Positions 10,222 to 22,694 of a stretch of 64,000 nucleotides of DNA are shown piece after piece. Numbering within the stretch: position 1 is the stretch's first letter; each line of letters opens with the position of its first letter. Source of the stretch: Angiostrongylus vasorum (taxonomy: Eukaryota > Nematoda > Chromadorea > Rhabditida > Metastrongylidae); assembly GCA_018806985.1 (NCBI GenBank), contig JADANN010000018.1, positions 1,210,501 to 1,274,500 of the forward strand, given 5' to 3'. The notes beneath the pieces were generated by a model. That model saw only the letters and a list, made by a program, of their open reading frames with translations. It made no database searches and was not told where the DNA came from. The position numbers were made by a program, and so were the translations under genes.

Positions 10222-11500
10222 TGGGACTTCGTTTCTTGAATTTAGTGGCTTTTTTCTCCTTTCCGTAAGAAATGAAATCTTGTACGAAGGAAGCGATGGT
10301 CTGATCCCGTGTAGAATTTTTTGGACAACAGCGAAATCGGTTAGCAAAAACTTCGATTTACTATGACGTGGTCTATTTCGTTGAGGTACTATCTATTGGG
10401 AGACTCCCACTTCCATCATTGAGGATGGCAGTCCTGGAATTGCCAGTTACCATGGTCTTGGCCGTCATGGTAAAAATCACACAGCCCCCTCACCGGCTCG
10501 TTCCATTCTAGTCCGTGGGTCCTAATGTGACATTCCTCAGACGTCCTTCTGAGTCCAGCCTTAGAGTTAAAATCTCGAATGATAACTTTATGGAATGTAC
10601 GGCTCTGTCTATAGAACTTTTCCGAGTGCACATAGGAAACTTCAACTTCGGCTTCGTCATAGCTCGATCTCGGTGCGTTAGCCACGAAGATTTTCTAAGC
10701 TGGTATTGATCCACATCTCTTCAACCATAGACTTCCGACTCGGGTTGTTAGTTGTTCGAATGAATCGATGTTCATGACCAAACTCGTGCTGGCGAGAATG
10801 CCGACGCTTTCGACTCCTCTACTCTCTTATGTTCCAAGGAACAATTCTTTTCCGGTATCATAGACGGCGTTGAATGGGCTGGGCGACGTCTGCTTCCTCC
10901 ACTGAAAACCCAAATGCAAGTGGGCGTACATTGTAGGTACAAATCGCTGCCTTAGTCCTTTGCGATTTAGGCAGCTGTACTCATTCTACCCAAAGTTGCC
11001 GTATCGGGGCTGTTTCGGGTTCAGCGGAATGAGGTCCCTTCATTTCACTGTGATTATTGTTTGATACCTACGTATACCTTGCTGAGCTCTGATCGTGGAG
11101 ACGGCATACTCACTAGTAGTTTGCCAGTAGACCTACAGCGTTTATGTTGGAGGCGACTCCTAATCGCCTCCTATATACCTCCCCATATACTTCCCTGTTG
11201 CTTGATTGCAGGCTTTTGGCCGAATTGACTCGTAGAATACAATCCGCATAAACTAGAACACATCCACACACGCGTGCATGAATACGCCTCGTAAATACAG
11301 AAAGTATGTGCCGAATTGGCGCAACAGAAACAGGGAGTCCATCCCCTGGATCCACCTGCGTCTCGGGGAAGCGAAGGTCTTTTTTGGTCCGCGGTTAACC
11401 CCCTATCCACAACCTGGGGACGTGCCACGTAGCCTCGCGACTAACCGGCATGTCCCTCTCTATGATAGAGATCCGTACAACCCCCCCCCCACACCATAAT
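10222..11500 (-). mobile_element. RTE retrotransposon copy 2, 5' portion (endonuclease and leader)
   Basis: On the minus strand this holds the APE-type endonuclease end (the GDFN-like 'IIRDFNSK' near 10590, HGLEWNEPVRGL near 10500), the upstream EN part (10700-10960) and the 5' leader (11100-11490). Leader blocks such as CTGGATCCACCTGCGTCTC match the copy at 27.25 kb. Compared with the copy at 24.0-27.4 kb, about 270 bp of linker is missing at the junction with the PLE, so the PLE insertion came with a deletion or the edges eroded. Confidence 0.8.
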
Positions 11501-11509
11501 ATGTAATTG

Positions 11510-11890
11510 GTAAAGAAGTGTTCGACGTTTGATCTTTCGCGATCCACGATACCCCTACCTCAAACACTTATAAATTCTCAACTAGGGAAAAACCCAATCG
11601 TATCTTCGACTTTGATGTTCGAAGCTGGACAATGTAGCAGACTACATCAGAGCCAGATTCTTTCGAGGTAATAGTCACAGACTTCTTAAGAGCGATGCAT
11701 TTTGTTCGGATAAAAGAAAATAACGTGCTTGTACGAAGGAGTAACAACGTACCAAGAAGGCGAACAAGTTGGAGGAAAATGCCCATTTGTAAAGTGGCTC
11801 GTCATCTGTGGAAAGAATCTTTAACTTCATAGAAACTCTATCTAGGAGTAAATAACGGTTTGGATCGTAATTCTTTTCAGCACTCCGGTT
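11510..11890. other. unassigned sequence between RTE copy 2 and MITE
   Basis: Nothing is recognised. A short minus frame near 11568-11786 lacks motifs. Confidence 0.35.
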
Positions 11891-11892
11891 TC

Positions 11893-12065
11893 CACAGGGA
11901 TGCTGAGATATTCGCAAAACTTGGACCTCGGGACAGATGCGGGCAAGTTTTCTGAATATCTCAGCATCGTTGTGGTTGTATTTAACATCATGCCTGCCAT
12001 GAAAAATTATATTAGGCAGCAAATAAAGGGGTAACATTGTGGCTCCGGTTTTCATTTTTGGAAAC
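11893..12065. mobile_element. MITE family fragment
   Basis: It shows ATGCTGAGATATTCGC followed a few bases later by the inverted CTGAATATCTCAGCATCG, then GGTTGTATTTAACATC, GAAAAATTATATTAGGC and AGCAAATAAA. These are the same termini as the 40.6-kb copy, with a short palindrome and most of the interior missing. Confidence 0.6.
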
Positions 12066-12069
12066 AATC

Positions 12070-12900
12070 TTACATTTAGGGAGACAACGACGATATTTCG
12101 ATACTCTGTACAGCATTTGTCCGGACCATTTTGTCATCAGCCTAAACATTTTGCATTGCTTTACAACGGAATTTCTCGAGTAAGTCAACTATACAAATAA
12201 CTTGCTCTATACTAGGTTTACAGAGATGTCCTAGGCTACTCGAGAATTGCATAAATGATAATTTATTCCATTATTCGTCGAGTTCCTCATACGGTAATGT
12301 GAAACTCTGAAAGACATCCGAAATTTCTGGGACACTAACAGCGAGCCTGGACACCCATCTGACGCCGATGTGTTCCAGTAGGATTGGTAATCGTCACTCA
12401 CATCGCCCCAAACATAGCGCCTGTCGTAAGGTCCCCACTGGAAAGCCTTGCTAGCAGGTGGTGTCGACGCCGAAGGGCCGGGCGGCCACCAGGCTTCCAC
12501 GCCTGGCTCAGCGTGTCTCCTTCATTTCTGCTGACTGTCCTAAAGAGTGTCGCCGTAATATCAGTCGCAGTTCAAGCATAGGCATCCTTTTTAGTGTTCG
12601 GATTCTGGATGAAAGTGTGAGAAGTTTCGCAGTTCATGAAGTGCTACGCAGAGAAGAGCATCATACGCATAACAGTTGGATTCTGAGGAACCATCGCAGT
12701 CGATCCGTAAAGAAGCATCTCTCATGATTTTGGGGGTTAAATGGCATGATTTTCCCTTCGCTTCACATTTCCAATGTTTGACTCCTGCCTGTTGGTAGAG
12801 CCTATTTGACTGCACTTAGTACCTTGTAAACCGTATGTCATGCTTCTGGACATCGATCTTCATCACTCCACTAGGCACTGCTTACCATCATTTTACGTCC
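12070..12900. other. unassigned intergenic sequence
   Basis: Open frames occur on both strands (12231-12500 and 12591-12815 minus, 12458-12727 plus). None shows a domain I recognise, and no splice-consistent pair of exons was found. Confidence 0.35.
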
Positions 12901-12904
12901 GTAG

Positions 12905-13182
12905 GAGGGCCGCGTATCGCGCAGTAGTCGGAGGCGCCCTGCAGTGCACAGGGGATCGATCCCCGCGCCCAAGGCTCACCAAACTCTCCATCCCTCTGAG
13001 GTCGACAGATTGGTACCTGACTTGTCTGGGAGGAGAGCAGCCCGGCTCGATACATCGGTGGGCTACCATGAGTCATTGTAAAGGCCTAATATGCATTTCA
13101 TCACCTCCAGCGATGCTTAATGAAGTCGAAAGCATGGCGCATCCCTCAGGGATTGATCAACGCCGAGAGCTTTATCCTTTTT
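12905..13182 (+). repeat. tRNA-derived SINE, copy C
   Basis: Well-preserved plus-strand SINE: TCGCGCAGTAGTCGG (A-box side), GGGATCGATCCCCG (B-box position), CTTGTCTGGGAGG in the body, and the tail GAGAGCTTTATCC. Open frames spanning it are incidental. Confidence 0.85.
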
Positions 13183-13483
13183 ACGATCGTAAGAACCATT
13201 TGAGATATAGCATCCGCATCAACATCACTGAATATTACTAATGTTACCATAACTAGTATGTAATCTCTAGACGCAACGTGTCTACATCCCGGACCAACCC
13301 AGCAAGGCAACGCGTACGCGACAGGCGTCACCAATCAATACACTCCCTTGCAGTGTGGGGGCCTCCTCCCTCATCATGGTTCCTCGGCAAACTACCTAGC
13401 ATTTATCAACTGTTGTTCTTCTGTTTGCTCATTATCTTGCTCTATATCCTACCAAGTGTGCTTCATAGCTTTGGTTGTTAAGG

Positions 13484-13692
13484 GATACGAGTAGCAAGTG
13501 GTTAAAGGTGCCCTGCAACACAAACGTGGTTTTTGGTTCCGTCCTGGATTCCAGGCCGTCCCGAGCTAAGCATTCCACTTTTCTGCTGTTGGGAAGCTGG
13601 TACCAGACTTGTCTGGGAGGATAGCAGCACTGACTCGATACATGGCTAAGCCACCGTGGGGAAATCTAGAGGCTAGATATGCATTCGGTCAT
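13484..13692 (+). repeat. tRNA-derived SINE, copy D (truncated)
   Basis: The head AGTGGTTAAAGGTGCCCTGC and the body CAGACTTGTCTGGGAGG followed by CTCGATACAT are clear. The 3' third stops near GCATTCGGTCA. It lies about 300 bp after copy C in the same orientation. Confidence 0.75.
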
Positions 13693-13699
13693 GGTTATT

Positions 13700-14600
13700 A
13701 GAGATATACCTTTTTCCTGTTCCGGTAGGATGTGCTGCATTTTTTTCTCTCCTGTTGAGACCTCCAACTCTTTTTCCTATCCTTTTTTGTTTGTATTCGT
13801 TTCTAAACATGGAAAAACTGATCCACTTCTGCTTCCACGTTTCCTGATCGCATAAGGCAATGCAATCTGTTGGGTTGTAATCCAGAAGCTTCTGAACAAA
13901 TGCATGATTCCTCCCCAGCGTTTCCCATGGAAACCACTTGAATCTTGTGGACCGAATGTAAAGCGTTGATGACGTTCCTAATTGCTTTTTGATACCGCTA
14001 TCACTTAGTGGAAGTGGTATAACCTTGAACCCAAAATGCTTACGAGTTTGTTTAATGGTATAAGAACTAGGCTAAATGCTCCACTTTGACGTTTGTTTAC
14101 AATAAGTGTGTATACGAAGCTTCCTCTTAGGTGAGTTAATGGCGAGCCGAATAGTTGCTTTCCCAGGTTCCATTTAATAGTTGGTTGGTAATTCAGGATG
14201 TGGACGCTTCCATAGGCGGTTTTAACTGTCAACGATGTGTTAATGAAGATGAGTTGATTTAACATGAGGCAGAGGTGGATGCTGTTTAGCTGTGCTAATG
14301 AACATACCTATTAGGAATAGTACTGCTTTTTCTCGTTCTTGTCATGTCCTGGTAAGGCGCATAATTCTGGTTAAACGTAGGAGGGTATGTCTGCTATCTA
14401 CGTTTTTCCCACTTCATTAAAAGTAAGTAGATAAGTGGATTGTTAAAGTAACCATGTCATTGTAGAATTTTACATGTTTGAAACCGGTGGGTGTTTTCAT
14501 TGGTTTCGTTCTGCTGTTGCTACTCAGCGTCCTATCCTTTAGCTTCTTCCTTCATTACACGGTATATTTCTGTGCAGAATATGTGATTTTCACTTTTTTT
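13700..14600. other. upstream region of the UIF-like gene
   Basis: No repeat or exon was recognised. It should contain the promoter of the gene starting at 14605, but I could not pick out a convincing core element. It ends in a pyrimidine-rich tract and CAG at 14604. Confidence 0.35.
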
Positions 14601-14604
14601 TCAG

Positions 14605-17600
14605 ATGAGTGACGATAAAGTTAATATGGCGCTTGATGACATCATTAAGCTGAATAAGAGAAAACGAGCGGGGAAGGTGGTCAAGAGAAGTACGGAACGC
14701 GTCCGACAGGTAGGCAGCATGGTCCGTAACTAAGCTGAAACATTATCTCAATGTTAACTTAGATGTTAATTCTTAAATTGACCGTCGTTTAACCTCGGTA
14801 GCAAAGTAATCAACATGTTTAAATTGTTGAGCTTACACAAGGTTGATAATAAATCTTTATTCTGTTAACGTTTCGTCGTCTTCGTCTTCATCAGTGCCGA
14901 TGATCCGAGTCGGTGGTCCATAGTTGTTCTTCTCGAGGTGGCGTCTTCGTAGTCGTACGGAGGCGGCAGTTTATACAGGACGGTTGTTGTTGATGACTTT
15001 CCGTTGACTACGAAGACGCCACATCAAGACGAAGAACAACTTTGTTAAGTTCATAGTAATAGAAAAGGATGTTAACGCTAAAAGGATAAAGCTCTCGGCG
15101 TTGATCAATCCCTGAGGAGTGCGCCATGCATTCGACTTCGTTAAGTATCGTTCGAGGTGATTGAATGCATATCCGGCCGTTACAATAACTCGCAGTAGCT
15201 TACCGATGTTTCGAGCCAGTGCTGATGTCCTCCCAGACAAGTTCGGTAGCAATTTGCCGACCACGGAGGGTTGGATGGCTTGGTGAGCCTGGGACACGGA
15301 GACCAATTCTAGGTGTATTGCAGGGAGCCTCCTACCACTAAGCTACCTGCGCCCGTAAAAAAAGTGAGTTAGTTATAGAAGCTAGTAGAATCTTCGCATC
15401 TTCTTCAGGATGTTAGTTCTCTTGTTTCGCCGTAACGAAATTGTGATTTTCTGAACACCAGGGAAAGTGTTTCTCCCGTTTTCCTTCACTCGTGTTTCAA
15501 ACACGTGATAGTGAACAAGTGGAATTTCGTTCAGCAGATGTTGATCCCCAATACATCGTTGGAATTCTGGGCTACCGTGCGTGCACGAAAATTTCAAAAA
15601 TTTAGAAACTGCTTCACTGTCAGTTGTTTAGCAGTCTTAATGGTAAACGTTTAAAATTAAAGGAATGTTTCATGGAAACTTTATACACCTATGGTAGTAG
15701 AGCAAAGTCTCTTCTATGGGCCTGTTAGGTTTTTATCTCCTTTATAACTTCATTAACACAGAAGTCATGTTATCAAGAAACAGTCTTTCTGTTGTAGTTA
15801 AGGGTAGTGATTGCTTGACGTATGTGGCGAAAAAAAAAGATTAGATAAAGTGGGTATCTGAGTTTGTTTCCCACTTTACGACTTGCAACGCTTTGCATAA
15901 ATACCATGCGTTTTTTTTACATAACTTCACAGAAATGAATTTCCAAACGACATTCATGTTTTTCCTTTTTTTAAATTGTATTCTTTTTTCTATATAAGCA
16001 GATCTATTTTGAGGTGAAAGGACGAAGTGGCATCACCTCACGCGGAAGAGGAGGTCGTGCTCGTCGCCGAGGTGCTCCTCTGAACATCGGTCAGCGACGA
16101 GGTGCACGCACACGATTCATTCAGCGCCGTGGCATTGGATCTCCCACCACAAACGTCGCAGTTGTTGATAATGCTGCTACCCGTCGTTTCGTTAAGAAAC
16201 TTGTCAATGTTGGTGAAATATTTGTGCTTATGTAATTTTCTGTTTCGCTTGTTGTGTCTATGTAAATACTAACTTTTTCAAAACTCTGGACCGCAGGTGT
16301 CTTCGGTGGGGAACGAACGCGCTGTTACCATTTTTGGAGCTAACGCGTTCACCACCACTCCATGTGGATCCTTCTTTTTGCCTCTCTCTCAGCTAGTTTT
16401 CTGTCTACCAATGCCAGCTGAAAGACAGGCGAAACGAAGGGCTCCTATGGTGTAGTAGTGAAACCCCTCGGAAAGGGTTATATTGCATTCGTGCCCCACC
16501 GCAGACACCTGCGGTCCGGAGTCTTGTAAATATCTCAGCATCATTGTGATTGTATATATGGGTAGTTGTATCATTTTAGAATAATTACGTTCTGTAGTAC
16601 TATTCTTGCTTTTTTTTTCAGAAAGCAATACGAAGGATGCGAGCAACAAGCACACCGAGGGTCGCAGATCGTGGAGCAGTACGTTTTTAAATGCACACGA
16701 CACTTTCTACAACACAGTGTCTCGACTCGTTATGGACGAGTTCCGATAACTATTGTTGTCATTTTCCATCTGCGTATAATGGAAAGTCACAAGTACTGCT
16801 ACTTGCAAACGCACCCGTCCTTAATATCTGCCATTCGCTCGCTAGATGTGACTAATCCCTTATTTCACCTACGGAAACGAATAACAAGTGTTCTGTCTTC
16901 CCGATCGTGCCGGACACTTCTGGTCACTTGTCGAGTCATGTCGGCGATGTGCAAGAACTGGTTTCCTTTTTCCGGTTTCCAGTATGGTTATCTTCTTTTG
17001 TTTTTCATTGCATTACTTTTTGTTTATAGGTTTATGCTGATGCAGCGCTAACTGGAGTGAGTGTGCGATCACAGGGAATTCGTAAGAGAGTTGTGCAGAT
17101 TCCTAGAATCGTAAGTTCATCAGTATTTCGCTGGATTCCGTGTAGGTAGAAGGCCATGTGAATATCGCCAACTTTAATTCTACTGAAATGCGTACAAATA
17201 GTATGAGGTAAAAGCTGATATTTCATTACGCTAATGACTGTAACGTGCTTAGGAAACTATCGTCAAGGTACAGCATTTCCATCTAGTCGTTGCATCAATT
17301 ATGCCATAGTAATGCCACAGTGATTAAGTTGTATAGGTGTTATGATCAATTCATAGATGTTCAGTATCAATAAGGTATTTTGCGTTACTGCTTTAACGGC
17401 TATAAACCCTAGCGTCAACATTCTAGGTGAAAGTCAATGACTGACTAGGAAGATCTAATGGTTACGGGAATATTTAGGTCGTAAGAAGACCAAGACGTAT
17501 TCGTTCAGTTCGTCGGCCACAAGTTGAGGAAGAGTGCGTTGTTTTTTCATTTTTTTTGAACATTTCTAGGACGTGCATTTGCACAGGTGGTTTCATTTTG

Positions 17601-20600
17601 GTTGTCCACTGTTGTAGTGGTTACTTCTATGAGTTGTATTGTAGGTCGGAACAATTCGTTTACCAGCCAGTACGCGTCGTCGAGCGTGAACCTTCGCCTA
17701 CACAAGTGATTCGCCGACGCCAAGTGAGACCTGTGTACCGTAATGAGCGTGCTGCAGTACGAGTTTTACAAAATGGCCAACGTGCAGCCGTGATGCCAGT
17801 TCGACAATTTATCCAGCAGCGTTCTGCCCAGTTTCCTATCAGGCGTAACCGTGTTTTCGCACAACAGCAGCCTCTTACCAGCAAAACGTTGATTGGGAAG
17901 AATGTCTATGGTACTGGACGCCAGAATCCTCGAGCAAATGTTATTTACGTTAACGAGGAAATGAGTTCACGGGTAAGACATGGAACGCATATTATTTTCA
18001 TCGTTAGTACTATACATTTTTAGTTATGGTGTAAAGTCACAAACTTTTAAAGTCGTTAGTTAATGATTGTCTTTAACTAAGTTTACTGGTTTTCTTGTGA
18101 AATTATAACATTTTGGAAACCTCCAAGATTTACCTCAGTGCTGTCATCTAATGACATCTAGACCGAGGTTCCAAACTTAGTTTCTGATCAAAGTAGATAG
18201 TGTTTCCTTGCATTGACTTCCTTTGTGGTTTTAACCTAATGACATGTAATATAGAGTTCTATCTGTAAAAGAGAAGTTAGTTTATCATAGTTTGGTAGTG
18301 CAGCACAGTATGACAAGCGCACTTGATGCTATGTAGACCTTTTTCAAATTAATTGTTTTCAAAGTCCAGGTTCTTCTGGAGGGCGGTGGAGTTCTCCATT
18401 CTTAAATGTGGTATAGAGAGTCACATCGTTTGGACGTATAAACTTCATTGATCACTAAGCCTTTTCATAAAAGAAAAACAACTTGTATTTCCAAAATTCC
18501 TGAAGAATAGAGCTAGCAGTTATAGTTCAAACAGTCTATGTCCTAACCCTCTTGTAAGATATCACCTGTATCAACTGCTATCCCGTTGACTATTGAGTGG
18601 CTCGAGCGGACTTAGTAAACGTTCCATTTCTCCTTGTCGCAGTAGTACCCCATCAGCATCATATCTTCACCCTAGGGTTTTCGTGAAGAAGTCTGAAGGA
18701 CATTCGGAAAAATCCAGGCGCCAACGGCCCTTGTTCAACGATTGTTCTTAAGCATTACGTCTGCGACCCACTTTTTCTACAACAGTTTGCCGTATATAAC
18801 ACCATTTTTCATTTTTGATCGTTGACGCAAGTCGGAGCTTCGAATACCTTAATTCACTTGTGTGACACGGTGTACTCTTAACATTGTCCTTTCGACTGCG
18901 CGTTCAATCACGCTGGTGGTCTTTCATCCTGCTTACTCACCGACCGAGTTTCTGACGCACACACGTTAAGGCAAGAAGTACCACTATTGAGTCGAAAAGG
19001 TAGGCATGGAGTAGGGCGTTCTTTCTTCTCTTCACTTCATCCTCGATGCTCCTGAAAACTGCTCAAGCCGCTAGTTTCTTTCTACTCGACTCTGGAGCTA
19101 AGTCGTATCGCCTTGCCTAACCCCACTTTTGACGTCGATGTTAAAATAATTATAGAACGGTCGTGAAATTTTTATATCGATGACGATGAATCTTCTTTAT
19201 GTATCTAGTGGGGGTGCCGTCGCTGCCGAGGTCTCTCGGTCAAATGCTCACTTTAAATAGATGGAACTGATACCCAGAGCGGTCTCTTGTACTCTCGCGA
19301 TCCCTCGATTAGTTTTGTAATCATGTGGATATGATCCTCATCTGTACTGCATCGTACTGATTCATTTTGAGAACCCTACTTGGTCATACGGGTGTCCGTC
19401 TTATAGTGTTCTGTCAATCCTTTTTAGGATGACTTGAGTGAGGAGATTATTAGACGACATACAGCAAGCAGATTGGGAGATAGTTTCCGTTACCGTCGAG
19501 TTCACACTTGAACAGTGACACAGTTTTGCCGGTCTTCCACTGAATGGGTATCTTGCATTCCGACAGATAACGTGTGAAGAGCCGAACCACTGTGTTGATG
19601 AGGGCTGGCGGAAGGTTTCTCAGGTGTTCAGATCTTATACTGTCCGTACCACGTATTGTTCGATTCTTCACCTGGACGATATATCCGCCCTTTCTTAGTT
19701 AATATGAGGGGAAATGGCTTCTAGCTGTTGAGGAGATCTGACAAGTAATCATCGGTGATTTTCTATAGTACTATTCTGGAAGCTGTTACTGTTTGTTCAG
19801 TCTAACCGTCGGAGTGCAGTCACCTGGGTCTGGTAATTGACGAAGTTTCTGTGGGCTTTGCGATTGCTCTGCGCAGTCTCAGCAGCTTCAGCCATAAGTG
19901 GTTTTCTTCCTTCTTACGATCTTTTGTCGCTTTTGTGTAGTGTTTTGCAAGTTTAAACTTGTGATGTTTATGAAATTGGACGGCTCTTGGTGACTTTTGC
20001 GTTTTCAGCTTTCATACCGTTAACATGAGTGCTGAATAAGCAGGTCATATTTCTCTTCGATGTTATCGGTAGCGACATCTTCCCAAGCGCTGACTAATCT
20101 CAATATATCGTAGTTAACTATAGTTTTGTGATTCCATTTTGCAATTTGTTAGCATCGCTGAGGGAAAATCTTCGATTTAGTGTGATGTAGTTTCCTTCGA
20201 TATGGTAATGTCATCTGGGAGGCTCCTACGTCTAGCTTTGAGAACGGGTGACTTTGTAGCTTCATGAATGCATGACCAAGTCCTCTATAGAAGGCTCAGA
20301 TGCAAATGAGCGCGCGCTGTAGGTCCATAGTCCTTCGAAACTGAGGTGTTCTGGAGTGGACCCGAAGTTTCAGCAGCCTCTCCCTACTCATCCTACCCAA
20401 AGCTGCTTTATCGGGGTTAGGCGAATGAGGCCCACTTACTTTAATGTGTCTATGTTTATCATTTGATACCCACATATAGCTTACTGATCTTTCGATGTTG
20501 GCTACCGAATAACTCACGGGTAGCTTGCCATTCTCCTGCAGTGAGGTGTATATTTGTTGGAGGCGAGTTTTAACCTCCTCCCATTTACTTCCTTCTCACT

Positions 20601-21302
20601 TGATTGCAAGCTTTTGGCTGAATTGACTCGTAGAATACAATCCGCATAAACGAGAACACATCAATGCACACTTGCATGATATTCCGAAATATTTTTAACT
20701 GACTTTTTGTCTTATGGAGGCAACGGTGCTTCCCTTTGTTTAATTGTGTAGTTTTTTCATTTTTTTTTCGGTGGCTTGAATTTTATACCAATGATTAAAA
20801 CAACGTGTTTTCTGAGCAGCAGAACAGTCGCTTGAAGTTTCTTTTGTGGTCAGTTTGAAAGAGGGTTTTTGAAGAGATGGTTTTAAGCGTCGCATTAATT
20901 TTAAACATATATCCCACACCTTTTAAGAGGGTTTTGTTCAGTAAACTGTTTTGTTGGATTCATCTGCATTCTACTGATGTGGTAACTCAGATACTCTCTT
21001 GAAATTCCAGATCCAACCTTCCGCCCGTAGCGGTGTTCGTTTTATCAAGAGGAGACCAAATCGTCAGTTCGTGACTTATCGTGGGGATGAACTAGTACGT
21101 TAAGTGTACATCTATATAAGCGTGTACACATATGTATGTATGTATACGCATATGTATTTATATACGTATATTCAGATGCTGAGCAGATTGATGTACTTAA
21201 TTTACTTTCCAGTTTGAGCACATCCCGTCAACTAGTGCGTCTATCGGCAATCGCGTATTGAAAAGAAAAGGACGCGGTTTCGGCGTTCAGTACGAGTACT
21301 AG
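14605..21302 (+). CDS. UIF/FYTTD1-like mRNA-export adaptor, 8 exons
   Basis: Exons: 14605-14709, 16002-16190 (16208 is an alternative in-frame donor), 16622-16678, 17030-17110, 17478-17533, 17645-17972, 21011-21094, 21213-21302 (TAG), about 329 aa. All junctions join in phase with GT-AG. The amino end DKVNMALDDIIKLNKRKR matches the UAP56-binding motif of vertebrate UIF (FYTTD1), which docks on the DEAD-box helicase UAP56/DDX39 and hands mRNA to the export receptor. The rest is low-complexity and strongly basic (SRGRGGRARRRGAP, VVRRRPRRIRSVRRP, QVIRRRQVRPVYR) with no RRM, as expected of UIF rather than ALY/REF. The carboxy end is GRGFGVQYEY. TTTTCAG directly precedes the ATG, suiting either SL trans-splicing or a 5'-UTR intron. 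The start of exon 2 could also be 16014. Introns contain PLE-flank, SINE, MITE and RTE insertions. The family call rests mainly on the amino-terminal motif and composition. Confidence 0.8.
14776..15055 (-). repeat. PLE-flank-like repeat with hammerhead-type core (intron 1)
   Basis: It shares TTGTTGAGCTTACAC, GGTTGATA and TTAACGTTTC with the repeat at 39.67-40.07 kb, but the block ending in TTGTTGAGC comes first here and last there, as if circularly permuted. The reverse complement at 14863-14900 has CTGATGA and CGAAACGTTAAC, hammerhead core elements with a weak stem II. Inverted segments (GAAGACGCCAC) also occur at 14941 and 15010. Confidence 0.6.
15083..15355 (-). repeat. tRNA-derived SINE, copy E
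   Basis: Minus-strand SINE in intron 1 of the UIF-like gene. It runs from GGATAAAGCTCTCGGC (its tail) through CCCAGACAAGTTCGG to the tRNA-like head near GCTACCTGCGCCCG. It is about 30 bp from the PLE-flank repeat. Confidence 0.82.
16275..16562. mobile_element. palindromic MITE-like element in intron 2
   Basis: Left arm CTGGACCGCAGGTGTCTTCGG with GGGGAACGAACGCGCT; right arm GACACCTGCGGTCCGG, then AATATCTCAGCATCATTGTG. It belongs to the same family as the element at 6.1 kb and lies between exons 2 and 3 of the UIF-like gene. Confidence 0.7.
18545..20695 (-). mobile_element. RTE retrotransposon copy 3, heavily decayed (intron 6)
   Basis: On the minus strand, recognisable fragments include TIRGTDSIRSEHLRNLPPAL and VVRLFTRYLSECKI (19450-19671), linker and EN traces at 19800-20250, and leader sequence at 20550-20690 (TTGATTGCAAGCTTTTGGC). 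The 3' tail near 18558 (ATCACCTGTATCA) is the tandem-tail remnant. The 5' end is truncated at the leader. It is very diverged and frameshifted, so it is an older insertion than copy 4. Confidence 0.78.
21120..21176. repeat. TATG/TACG-rich simple repeat in intron 7
   Basis: An alternating purine-pyrimidine tract (ACATATGTATGTATGTATAC and similar) lies in the short intron between exons 7 and 8 of the UIF-like gene. Confidence 0.6.
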
Positions 21303-22424
21303 TTCGCATATGTATCTTCTTTGTATTATGTTCTCTCTTCATCAAATTTTTTACTTTTTTTAAGCATGGAAGGTCATTCTACCGCGTTCTTCTGTGAAGT
21401 GAAGTGCTGATTTTGTTTTGTTGCAACGTTCTTTCGTCTTATCGTCTCAAAATGTCAATTAGTAGCTGATTTTAACTGTTTTTCTTGCATTCCGATAAAC
21501 ACCCACGGCATTTTTGCCTACTCTTGCAAGCTCATAGAATTTCCAAAGAAGTTGCTCCTTGTTTTTCAATGAGCACCGTTAGTCCGAGATTTGATAGTGC
21601 CAATGTGGTATGCAATTATCACGGCTATAACAGATATAATTGGAAAATCATAAGATCATTTATGCGTTCCATTTTGGAACTAGTTGAAGGACTTATCTCA
21701 TAGTTAATCCTTTTAATTAGCAATGAGTTAACTAAATGGCAATCAGAACTATATCTTGTCGAATGTCAGAGCTAACCACTCACACGAACGAGGTTTATAT
21801 GGACGTTTTCTGAGAACTGTTGATAATAGAGTAAGGCTGTATAGCAATACATTCAGGCTCTAAAGAGAAGTCGTTAGAACCTTAATCTTCGAACATCAAA
21901 AACATGGGTTGAAAGTCTCGTGTCAGCTAACAAGGACTGCTACGTATCATCGAAATAACTTGGATACTAATCCAGGGATTAAAGAAAGTCAGTCTTTCCA
22001 ATCATTATTGGGTTTAGCATATGAGGAACAGATGTTTCGCACAATTGGTTGTATTTGTCTACGGGTTATTTCCTGCATCGGAGCACTAACCTTGGGTGCG
22101 TTCGTGTCTAGAGTGCCAAAAATAACGGATAGGTATTGAGGTATGTGGCCCCTTTTTTCAGTTCGATACCAACCAACTGGAGGCTGCTTTTTTTTCTGCG
22201 GGGTACTGCGATAACAAGTGTCGATACTGTCCTAATGCTTTGTACAGCAAGACCGTCTTCTATGTTATTGAGCGCTAGGACTTGCCCTTGACATGTTTTT
22301 CATGAGACCCTTAAACCGAATAATATGTGTTTTAGGTCAAATTTTACACACAGTTTGGTGGTGGGGATACCGCAATAGTATTCGAATTGTCCAATAAATC
22401 TTTTAAATAGTTGTACGTTTGATA
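21303..22424. other. 3' flank of the UIF-like gene, unassigned
   Basis: No clear polyadenylation hexamer was found immediately after the stop. Open frames at 21485 and 21909 lack motifs. No repeat family was recognised. Confidence 0.35.
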
Positions 22425-22692
22425 CAACCACAATGGTGCTGAGATATTTGCAAAATTCCGGACCACAGGTGCCTGTTGTGGATAACGAATGCGCTATTAC
22501 CTTTTCCGGGGGGTTAATGCGTTCACCACCAGACCATGTAAGTCCTTCATTTCGCCTTTTCCTCAGCTGGTTCTATCGACCAGTGCCATCAGCAATCGCT
22601 CATAAATGGGATTGGATTTGTTCCTCACCGCATACACCTGCGGTCCGGAGTTTCGCAAATATCTTAGTACTACCGGGGTTGTATCACACGTC
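22425..22692. mobile_element. MITE-like palindrome copy
   Basis: It starts CAATGGTGCTGAGATATTTGC and ends CGCAAATATCTTAGTACTACC, with CACAGGTGCCTG and the inverted ACACCTGCGGTCCGGAG between. It belongs to the 6.1-kb family. Confidence 0.72.
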
Positions 22693-22694
22693 GT

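Noticed and set aside
12231..12815. possible minus-strand protein gene (WW/CPG-rich peptides)
   Set aside because: A fleeting resemblance to cuticle-protein sequence was not supported by Gly-X-Y repeats, conserved cysteines or splice signals.
16566..17051. 161-aa plus-strand open frame
   Set aside because: It spans exon 3 and intron 3 of the UIF-like gene in a different frame from the basic, splice-consistent one.
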